Below, one piece after another: positions 55,710-64,000 of a stretch of DNA of 64,000 nucleotides. Below the pieces are notes generated by a model, which was given only the letters and a program-made list of their open reading frames with translations, searched no databases and had not been told where the DNA came from. Numbering within the stretch: the first letter of the stretch is position 1; each line of letters begins with the position of its first letter. Location: the NCBI GenBank assembly GCA_036186865.1, contig AP025055.1, forward strand, positions 23,960,837 through 24,024,836. Reading direction: 5' to 3'. The translations under genes and the position numbers were made by a program. Source of the DNA: Eustoma russellianum. Its lineage: Eukaryota; Streptophyta; Magnoliopsida; Gentianales; Gentianaceae.

Positions 55710-56918
55710 ATGGGTCCCCAACAGAAAGATAATGCACCATCCCCGTCCCCATCTACTCCTGTCCCATCCCTAGTCCCTGTTACCCTAGAGAATATACAGC
55801 AAACACTCACTTTCCTTGTTAATCAGTTTGGTTTAATGAGAAGTGACATAGAGGATAACAAACAGAGGATAAGCAAAGTAGAAAAGCCAACCTAAGATCA
55901 AAAGGAAAATAGTATACCTTTTCAAGAAGGCACCTCTTATGGTAATGAGTCTCATGTTGAACGTAGAAAAGTCACATCACTTAGAGGTAGAGGTAAAGGT
56001 CGAGGTAGTAATGGTGGTCGTAGGAACATTTTTTTTGAGGAAAAGATTTGAATATCTCCCTGAGTACAATGAAGAACACTATCCGGAAGAACGGTATGAT
56101 GAACGTCAACCTGATAGAGATGAACATCTTGAAGAAGAGTTCATTACTACTAAACTGACAATACCCTCCTTCCAGGGGAAAAGTGATCCTGAAACATATC
56201 TGCAATGGGAAACAAAAGTAGAACATATGTATTCTTGCACTAACTATTCTGAATTGGCCAAAGTGCGGTATGCAACTTTTGAATTTGTAGATTATGCTTT
56301 ACTCTGGTGGGAGCAATTGCAGAACATCCGGAGAAGAACAAGACAGCCCCCTGTTGTTACTTGGTCCGAGCTGAAACAAGAGATGAGGAAGAGATTCATA
56401 TCTCCTTCCTATGAAAGAATCATTTTCCAGAAATTGCAACAACTTTCTCAAGGTAATAGATCTGTTGATGAATTTTATAAAGAACTAGAACATCTGCTTA
56501 CCAGGGCTAACATAGAAGAAGCTGAGGAAGCCACAATGGCTAGATTTCTAGCTGGTTTGAACAAAGAGATTGCATTTAAGGTGGAACTTACACCTTACTC
56601 TGATCTGGCTTCTATGGTTCACATTGCTTAGAAAGAGGAAAGACAATTGAAGGTAAAGACTTCTAACCCTTCTTTTCGGACTAATCCTTTGAGTTTTCCT
56701 AGAACACAGCCCAGGATGCCTTTCCGTCCACAACAAGGTCAAGACCGTGGATTCCAAGGAAAATCAACCCAGAACATCCAAAATCGTCCAAAGTTTCCAA
56801 TCACTGATAAAGGCAAAGCCAAGGTGGAAGGTACGCCTAAGTTAAGACTCGTGATACTCAATGTTTTAAATGCTTAGGAAAAGGTCATTTTGCTAATCAA
56901 TGTCCCAACCCTAAACGC
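55710..56918 (+). pseudogene. gag: G3 gypsy gag, broken
   Basis: Starts with a Pro-rich N-terminus at ATG 55710. A TAA at 55893-55895 interrupts, followed by an RGRGKGRG basic stretch. The frame shifts near 56030 around a T-run. The retrotransposon Gag domain proper is 56150-56630 (KSDPETYLQWETKVE, WWEQLQ, ARFLAGLNKEI). TAG at 56629-56631, then a Gln/Arg/Pro-rich linker, another shift near 56850, and a CCHC knuckle (CFKCLGKGHFANQC, 56862-56903). Order and motifs match gypsy Gag. At least two stops and two shifts make it non-functional. Confidence 0.88.
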
Positions 56919-58527
56919 ATCGTGTTTATTGAAAAGTCTAATGAATATTATTCTGAGGAAGAATTGGAAGAGAGTGAGGAAAACAATGAAAATGAACAAA
57001 CATGTGAGGAAGAAGAAGAGATTAGTGAAGAGACTAATGAGTGTGAAACAAAAGAGTTCTTAGTTGTCCGTCGAGCTCTAAGTGCCCAAATTAAAACTGA
57101 AGAACCTGACATACAAAGAGAGAACATATTCCACATTCATTGTATGGTTAAAAAGAAAGTCTGCACTTTAATCATTGACTCCGGTTCATGTACCAATGTG
57201 GCAAGTTTTGAACTTGTTAGGAATCTTGAGTTACCTTTAATTAATCACCCTCATCCTTATAGACTTACGTGGCTTAATGAGTGTGGTGAAGTTAAAGTAA
57301 CAAAGCAAGTCCTAGTTTCTTTATCAATTGGTGGGTATTTTGCTGAGGTGTTATCTTTATCAAGTCATATCTTTATCAAGTCATATCTTATTAGGTAGAC
57401 CGTGGCAATTTGACAACAAGGTTACATATGATGGTTACCTGAATAGATATTCCTTTAAGCAACACAACAAATTGTTCAAATTAAACACCTTGCCCCCGCA
57501 CAAAGTTTTTGAGGATCAACAACGAATGTCAAAAAGCTATAATGATCCAAAAGAAAAGGAACTGGAAAGGATTTTCATCAAAGAAAACCAACTGAAAACT
57601 TCTCATCTTAAAATTGAACCGAAAGAAATCAAACTTTCTGCTGAACCATCTCTAAAGAAAAATGCATTCTTTGCATCTCAAAGCGAGGTATTCCATGCTA
57701 TCAATTCAAACAAAACTGTTTATATCTTGCTTTACAAAGAAACTCTGTTCTCTTCATCTGAAATACCATCTACTTTACCAAGTGAAGTTGCATCTTTACT
57801 TCAAGAATTTTCTAACTTGTTTTCTGAAGGAGATCCCCCAGGTTTACCACCTCTAAGAGGCATTGAGCATCAAATAGATTTCGTTCCAGGAGCTGTTCTG
57901 CCAAACAGACCTGCCTATAAAGCCAATCCAGAGGAAACTAAGGAAATCCAAAAACAAGTTGAGGAATTACTGACCCAAGGTAAAGTAAAAGAGAGTATGA
58001 GTCCTTGTGCTGTTCCTGTTATCATTGTCCCTAAGAAAGATGGAACTTGGAGAATGTGTACTGATTGTAGAGCCATCAATAAGATCACTGTGAAGTATAG
58101 ATACTCTATTCCTAGGTTGGATGACATGTTGGGTATGTTGCATGGGTCTAGATGCTTTAGCAAAGTAGATCTTAAACAAGGTTATTTCCAAGTGAGAATT
58201 AGCGAAGGTGATGAATGGAAAACTGCCTTTAAGACTAAATTTGGATTGTACGAATGGTTAGTTATGCCCTTTGGTTTAACCAACGCCCCTTGTACTTTCA
58301 TGAGGTTAATGAATGAGGTCTTAAGGAAATTCATAGGGAAATTTGTAGTAGTTTACTTTGATGACATTCTTATCTACTCCAAAACCCTAAGTGAACATCT
58401 GATCCATCTTAGAGCTGTTTTTGTCACCCTACGGAAAGAAAAGTTGTATGCTAATTTCAAGAAGTGTTCTTTCTGTCTGGAGAAGGTTACATTCTTAGGA
58501 TTTGTGATTAGTGCTGAAGGAATTGAA
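56919..58527 (+). pseudogene. pol: G3 gypsy pol, frameshifted and cut by E6
   Basis: Continues in the knuckle frame through an acidic spacer into aspartic protease (LIIDSGSC, ~57175). A perfect 16-bp tandem duplication (57354-57369 and 57370-57385) breaks the frame inside protease; without it the reading would continue to LLGRPWQFD. Reverse transcriptase then runs from about 57850 (GLPPLRGIEHQIDF) through YFDDILIYS to 58527, where the E6 LTR begins. RNaseH and integrase would lie beyond E6, outside the window. Clearly the same group as G1 and G2. Confidence 0.9.
57354..57385 (+). repeat. 16-bp tandem duplication in G3 protease
   Basis: TCTTTATCAAGTCATA occurs twice without a gap. The 16-nt gain shifts the protease reading frame. 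Confidence 0.92.
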
Positions 58528-59643
58528 TGTTGGACCTGTATAGCACCACTAGAGGGGGGGGGTGAATAGTGGATTAGCGGAAATTACACTATAATTACCT
58601 TCAAAAACTTGTTTGAAGACCCCTTTGCCTCTTTAACCTCAGGTTCTGAAAATTCCAGAAATAGTTCACTATTTTGAGTGCTTTGGTTGAACCACTTATA
58701 CACCTGTGCAAGCTCTCAAACTTGGCAGAGATCAAGTTTAGAATGTTTATGATATGTCATAGAAATTTCAATCAATTCCAAGCAAGTTAGCACGTTCAAA
58801 TAAACAAGATAAGTAAAGTGTGCAGTTCTGGCAGTTTCAGGCAGAATGTTTGTTCAACTTCAAACGCTTATATCTCAAAATCTACCCGTGCTATTTTGAT
58901 GATTCTTATGTCAAATTAAACCTTAAGATGTCTAGTTTAATTTGATATAAGGCTCACTCCAAGATTCGAAGGATAGCCTATTCAAATTGCACAAGTTTTG
59001 CACACTGGTCAGAATTGTTCACAGAATGTAGCAACAATTTTGTGAAGACGATTTGAATGAGCTAAACACCTTAGAATTTAGTGATTCTTGCGGCTACTGA
59101 AAGCTAACACATTGAAGTATAATATATCCAAAATTCATGCAATTCTAAGATTGTTTGCCTGTTCAATTATACGTGCCAAGTTAGTGTAATTCTCAGCCAG
59201 AAAACAGTAAGTGCAGGAAATAAGTAAAGAACACAAGGAATTATCCTGGTTCGGTCAATGTGACCTACTCCAGTCCCAAGAGACACCTTCTCTTGGATTT
59301 CACTAAACACCAAACACCAAAGTCACCTTACAAAGCCAAAGGAAGAAGCTTTTCACCAACTTCTTCAAGAGACTTCACCAAAACAAACAGCAACTAGTTT
59401 GTTTCACCTTTGCACCTTTGCACCTTTTGCTCACCTCTAAGGAGTAAGCTTTATACACCAGCTTCTCCCTTACAAATATGTCGTATAAAGGTGTTGAAAT
59501 AACAAGAATTGAAGAACTATACAATCATAAAGCTTGCTGCAAATGTGTTCTTCAATATAGAAGAGAAGAAGAGAAGAATGGAGATGATGTCTTGCTTGCT
59601 TTCTCTTTTTCGTTGGATACCCTTTACTCTTCACCTTTGGAGC

Positions 59644-59651
59644 TATTTATA
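59644..59651 (-). promoter_or_regulatory. TATA box of E6 3' LTR
   Basis: TATAAATA on the minus strand. Transcripts would run antisense into G3 RT. Confidence 0.75.
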
Positions 59652-61429
59652 GCCAAGAGGACAGCCTAAAGGCTCCTTAAAATAGACGTTGGCATGGTTG
59701 AAGAATGGAGAAAATTCAGCACCTTTTTAGCTATCCATTTGACTTTCAAATTGAAGTTGATCTTTTGATGCTTTGAATTGGTCTTTCAACCTGAATTTTT
59801 ATCCTTCATTTTATCCATTATAGACGTTGGAGTTGAGGTGGAAAAACAGCTCCATTTGAATGTTTAAAAGGCAGCTCCAATCAGCAATTTCCACGTGTAA
59901 ATAACTTGCCATGTATGCAGCTTACTTGGCGTGTATTTTGAACAACCTTGGCTCCTCCTTTTGAATATTAAACAGCCGTTGGAATGTAGCTAAAGATAGA
60001 GAAAAATCAGCTAGCCTTTGAGTTTGAATTAGTCTTCAACTTTTGAACACATAAAACCGTTTGCATCTAGCTTTGTTGAGAGATTTTTGCTCCATCTTTT
60101 GAATGTCTCATGAACGTTTGGAATGCCTACAATCAAGGGATTGGAGAATAGTTCAAGGATAAAGATAAATCAGCCAAGTTTGATCTTGAATAAGTCTCCA
60201 ACGTTTGAACACATATAGCCGTTGCCCTTTGCTTGAATTTGCTACATTGTAGGACTTGTTTTTGTCACACATCATAACCTGAACTTTCACCATATAACAT
60301 ACGAAATGTTGCTCCAAATTTTAACCAAAATAGCCGTTTGAATCATCACAAGAATAGAAGAATAATCACTTAAAATCAGCACCAAAATAGGATTTATTTC
60401 AACTTGCCTTGACTTGTTCAAAATCTGAAAATTTGAACATGATATATGCGCCAACATCCGTGTGTAACCATATAATATATAGTCATTTATGTCTTCAATC
60501 ATGTAGCATAGAAAACCATATGAAGAATACCAAGAATTCCAAGAAAACCATAGATGTGATAACCATAACATAAGAATTCCAATTGAGATACCATGCTGCC
60601 CGTTTCCATAAATATAGGGCACGTACCATATGTGACATAAACACATATAAACATCATATAAACAACATATAACATGTTGGAAGACCCATTGGCAAGTGAT
60701 AAGACCAGAATACCCCTTAGCACAAAAATAGGAATTTTGTCCTAGGATGAACCTAGACATGGTGCTGCTCCAGATTCATTTTTGCCATGGTGTGACATGA
60801 CATATAAATGTGTCATATGATCATATAAATCCGTTGGAAGAAGACCAAATAAGAATGAGAAGTCCAAATGGTGAAATTACCAAAATAACCCTTATATAAG
60901 TCAATAAGCTTCCCACCGGGTCAATTCAGTTTTAACCCGTGCCAAGCATGCCTTTCCTCAGCCAATTAGATTCTAAATTGAATAAGGATCATGTGGGCTT
61001 TTGAATGACTCAATTTGGAGTTCATTTGCTCAAGATATGAACCAAAACCTGCAATAGAACACTAAACCGAACAATTTGCCTTATATTGTAAGTCATGTGA
61101 CTTCAAGGCTTGGTTAGATCATATTATCAACATGTATTGGCATATATCTTCTAAGATCAGTTTGAACAACATGTATTGGCATATATAATCTAAGATCAGT
61201 TTGAACATGTCTTGATTAAGATATGTGATTGAATTGGCCAAGTTCAATCTCATGATCTTAATCAAACTTGTTCAATCTTGATTCATTCAAGCAATTTCAC
61301 ATTTAGCTCATGAGTTCATAAGTTCATGCCTTGCCAAAACAATTTCTCATTTAAACGTTACACATACATGCTCACATATGCATCTTCCAATCATTCAAAC
61401 ATGATATATCTATTTGCAATCATCACAAC

Positions 61430-61520
61430 AACTACACATATACATTTTGCACAACAATTACACATATGCTCACATATACATTTTGCACAACAATTACACA
61501 TATGCTCACATATACATTTT
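61430..61520. repeat. Short tandem repeats near the start of the E6 LTR
   Basis: About 2.5 copies of a ~36-bp unit containing ACACATATGCTCACATATAC and TTTTGCACAACAAT, near the 5' end of U3. E3 LTR has a shorter version near 27040-27080. Confidence 0.82.
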
Positions 61521-61550
61521 GCAATCACTCAAACATAATATATCACAACA

Positions 61551-61791
61551 ATCTCCCCCTTTTGATGATTTGCAAAATTACCCCACATATGTGTATATTA
61601 AGCATTTAAATCAAGTGTAATCTGTGTAATCAAGTAAGCATCTAAATCAAGTGTAAGCTGCTCCCCCTTAATGTGTTATCTCTTTATCTCCCCCTTAACA
61701 TGATATCTATCTTCCCCTTAACATGATACACATATATGTTTTTCTCCCCCTTAATTTTGTAAATTATGCAAAAGACTGCATGGTGTAGTAG
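61551..61791 (-). promoter_or_regulatory. E6 3' untranslated region with multiple polypurine tracts
   Basis: On the minus strand, several TTAAGGGG-type purine runs with the final AAAAGGGGGAGA at 61552-61563, adjacent to the LTR. Confidence 0.83.
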
Positions 61792-64000
61792 TCAAGTGTA
61801 AGCAATTAATCCAAGTCTTGCACGTAAATTCTCAAAGATAGCTTGATTAAGGGGTTTAGTGAATATGTCAGCTACTTGTTGATCAGTTCTAACATGTTCA
61901 ATGTGTATATGTCTAAGATTAACATGATCACGGAGAAAATGATAACGTACTTCTATATGCTTTGCCTTAGAGTGTAGTACAGGGTTTTTAGACAAATTTA
62001 TAGCACTTGTACTATCACAATAGATGGGGATATTATTTACTTGTATTTCAAAGTCTGAAAGTTGTTGTTTAATCCATAATAGTTGAGTACAACATAGACT
62101 TAAAGCCATATATTCTGCTTCAGTAGTAGAAAGTGCAACACTAGATTGTTTCTTTGAAAACCAAGATATTAGTGAGTTTCCTAGGAATTGACATGTTCCA
62201 CTAGTGCTCTTTCTATCTACTCTACATCCACCATAATCTGCATCTGAATATGCATGTAGACTTAGACTAGATTGTCTATCATACCATAAGCCTAATGTTG
62301 GTGTATGTTGAAGATATCTAAATATTCTTTTTATAGCTTTAAAGTGTGACAACTTAGGCATACTTTGAAATCTTGCACACATACATACTGCAAACATAAT
62401 ATCAGGTCTACTAGCAGTTAGATATAGCAATGAACCAATCATAGACCTATATAGTTTTTCATCAAATGCAACACCATTTTCATCTTTGTCTAATTTTGTT
62501 GAAGTACACATTGGTGTTGGAGATGGTTTCAAGTTTTCAAAGTTGAATTTCTTTATCATATCTCTTATGTATTTGGCTTGATTGATATGTATACCATTTG
62601 ATGTTTGTTTTATTTGCAAGCCTAAGAAGTAATTTAATTCACCAACCATGGACATTTCAAACTCAGACTTCATACAATCTTCAAAGTCTTTTACTAAGTT
62701 AGGATTAGTTGAACCAAAGATTATGTCATCTACATATATTTGTATTACAAGCAGATCTTTGTCTTTCTTTTTCAAGAATAAGGTACTATCTATGGTTCCT
62801 CTTTGAAAGTTGTTACTTAGTAAAAAGTTGGCAAACCTTTCATACCATGCACGGGGGGCTTGTTTCAAACCATATAAGGCTTTCTTAAGTTTATATACAT
62901 GATTAGGGTTCTTTGGATCTTCAAAGCCTGGTGGTTGTTTAACAAAAACTTCTTCTTGGATATAGCCATTTAAGAATGCACTCTTAACATCCATTTGGAA
63001 TAGTTTGATGTTATTATAACATGCAAAAGCTAATAAGAGGCGTATGGATTCTAATCTTGCTACAGGGGCAAATGTTTCATCGTAATCAATACCCTCTTCT
63101 TGATTATATCCTTGAGCTACAAGTCTTGCTTTATTTCTTACTACAACTCCTTGTTCATTCATTTTGTTCCTAAACACCCATTTAGTTCCAATGATTGATT
63201 TATCCTCGGGTTTAGATACTAAATCCCACACATTGTTTCTTTCAAATTGGTTTAACTCTTCATGCATTGCATCTATCCAATATGCATCGTTTAAAGCATC
63301 ATTCACATTCTTAGGTTCAATTTGGGATATAAGTGCATGCCATTGATCATATTCATTAGGATCTATTTGCCTACGCGTTCTAACCCCTTGATTTACATCT
63401 CCTATGATAAGTTCTTGAGGATGCTTTTGTTTATCTCTTATTTGCCACCAATTACTTGGTTGTGCATCTTCAATAGGTTCATGATGTTCAATAGGTTGGT
63501 TAGGCACATTTTCTTCATTATGTTCTTGTGTAGGGGGAGTTTGAACTTCATGCATTTCAAGAGTTTGATTTGGTGTTTCAATTTGATCATTTGTAGGTGG
63601 TAGGATAAATTCATCTTCATTATGAAGTATTTGATCATTTGGTACATAGATTTCATGTTGATTACTTGTTTGAAGATATGCATTTTCATTGAACTTCACA
63701 TGTATAGATTCAACTATCTTTCTTGTTTGTGCATTATAACATCTATATGCTTTAGAGTTCATTGAATATCCCACAAATATATGTTCATCAGACTTAGGAT
63801 CAAACTTATCTAAGTTATCTTTTGTGTTCAATACAAAACATTTACAACCAAAGACTTTTAGATAGTTTACTTTTGGGAGTCGTCCATTTAAGATTTCATA
63901 TGGTGTTTTGTTCAATTTCTTTCTTATTGATAGTCTGTTGATCATATAACTTGAAGTGTTTACAGCTTCAGCCCATAAGAATTTAGGTACTATGTTTTCT
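61792..64000 (-). CDS. pol: E6 Pol polyprotein, C-terminal ~735 residues (IN end-RT-RNaseH)
   Basis: Open to the window edge; the internal ATG at 63945 is not a real start. Encodes the end of integrase, a Gln/Pro/Asn-rich linker, reverse transcriptase (TKWVFRNKMNEQG, QMDVKSAFLNG, YVDDIIFGS) and RNaseH (SDADYGG, EAEYMAL, CDSTSAI). Nearly identical to E3 Pol, but it retains the seven C-terminal codons E3 has lost. No stop or frameshift in the visible part. Confidence 0.93.
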   Translation of the reverse strand, partial: ENIVPKFLWAEAVNTSSYMINRLSIRKKLNKTPYEILNGRLPKVNYLKVFGCKCFVLNTKDNLDKFDPKSDEHIFVGYSMNSKAYRCYNAQTRKIVESIHVKFNENAYLQTSNQHEIYVPNDQILHNEDEFILPPTNDQIETPNQTLEMHEVQTPPTQEHNEENVPNQPIEHHEPIEDAQPSNWWQIRDKQKHPQELIIGDVNQGVRTRRQIDPNEYDQWHALISQIEPKNVNDALNDAYWIDAMHEELNQFERNNVWDLVSKPEDKSIIGTKWVFRNKMNEQGVVVRNKARLVAQGYNQEEGIDYDETFAPVARLESIRLLLAFACYNNIKLFQMDVKSAFLNGYIQEEVFVKQPPGFEDPKNPNHVYKLKKALYGLKQAPRAWYERFANFLLSNNFQRGTIDSTLFLKKKDKDLLVIQIYVDDIIFGSTNPNLVKDFEDCMKSEFEMSMVGELNYFLGLQIKQTSNGIHINQAKYIRDMIKKFNFENLKPSPTPMCTSTKLDKDENGVAFDEKLYRSMIGSLLYLTASRPDIMFAVCMCARFQSMPKLSHFKAIKRIFRYLQHTPTLGLWYDRQSSLSLHAYSDADYGGCRVDRKSTSGTCQFLGNSLISWFSKKQSSVALSTTEAEYMALSLCCTQLLWIKQQLSDFEIQVNNIPIYCDSTSAINLSKNPVLHSKAKHIEVRYHFLRDHVNLRHIHIEHVRTDQQVADIFTKPLNQAIFENLRARLGLIAYT

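Larger units (their letters stand above)
58528..61550 (-). repeat. E6 3' LTR (3.0 kb)
   Basis: Longest LTR of the family here. Extra length comes partly from added U3 sequence around 60000-60300 and from short tandem repeats at 61430-61520. It has a G9 run at the U5 end. TATA box 59644-59651 (minus). Confidence 0.92.
58528..64000 (-). mobile_element. E6 copia element, minus strand, continues past window end
   Basis: Inserted in G3 reverse transcriptase. Its 3' LTR is 58528-61550 (3023 bp) and its internal region extends from 61551 to the window edge. TTGAA (58523-58527) is the probable left target duplication; the right one is outside. Sequence type matches E3 rather than E4. Confidence 0.93.

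Noticed and set aside
1..64000. A defence, biosynthetic or other undescribed gene system
   Set aside because: After both strands were read, every long ORF is explained by copia or gypsy gag/pol. The novelty here is in element structure and possible expression control, not in new gene content.

Overview
The window looks like repeat-rich (heterochromatin-type) nuclear DNA of a flowering plant, most likely a eudicot. It is AT-rich and, as far as I can see, made almost entirely of LTR retrotransposons nested in one another. I found no host gene, rRNA, tRNA or CRISPR array. The organism call is an inference from element type and base composition. Two lineages dominate. The first is a Ty1/copia family with Sirevirus (SIRE/Maximus-like) features: LTRs of about 2.7-3.0 kb, an initiator-Met tRNA primer site, a ~712-aa Gag with one CCHC knuckle and a coiled-coil tail, a Pol ordered PR-IN-RT-RNaseH, and several polypurine tracts before the 3' LTR. 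The second is a Ty3/gypsy group resembling chromoviruses (CRM/Reina side) with Pol ordered PR-RT-RNaseH-IN.

For reference I call the copia insertions E1-E6 and the gypsy elements G1-G3. Left half (1-32965): E3 (+) has its 5' LTR at 1-1011 (cut by the window edge) and its 3' LTR at 26998-29774. Its gag is split by E4 (+), 2476-22629, a tandem array LTR-internal-LTR-internal-LTR with an exact 8689-bp period, flanked as a whole by one 5-bp target duplication (CTAAC). E3 sits inside an LTR of E2 (+, 29775-31654). E2 sits inside an LTR of E1 (-, 31655-32965). E1 sits inside G1. The nesting is therefore at least G1 < E1 < E2 < E3 < E4, with four successive levels from one copia family.

Middle (32966-51800): G1 has a long intact PR-RT-RNaseH-IN frame, followed by a tail in the -1 frame. 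E5 (-), 36733-46083, is inserted just after it with a GTCTT target duplication. E5 keeps complete gag and protease, but a 1998-bp in-frame deletion fuses integrase to the end of RNaseH. Beyond E5 come a gypsy LTR-like stretch, a decayed gypsy pol (G2), a second LTR-like stretch and a diverged LTR-like piece on the minus strand.

Right part (51800-64000): a tandemly duplicated gypsy pol-tail/3'UTR segment leads into an LTR, primer site, leader, and broken gag-pol of G3. G3 is interrupted in its reverse transcriptase by E6 (-, 58528 to the window end), whose pol is open to the edge.

For the copia elements, the LTR drives one genomic RNA; Gag forms the particle; PR, IN, RT and RNaseH mature, copy and integrate it. 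In all four gag-pol junctions visible here, gag ends with a stop and pol lies in another frame behind an in-frame TAG. Removing a candidate 92-bp GT-AG intron would join the two in frame. LTR pairs are nearly identical, so most insertions look young.
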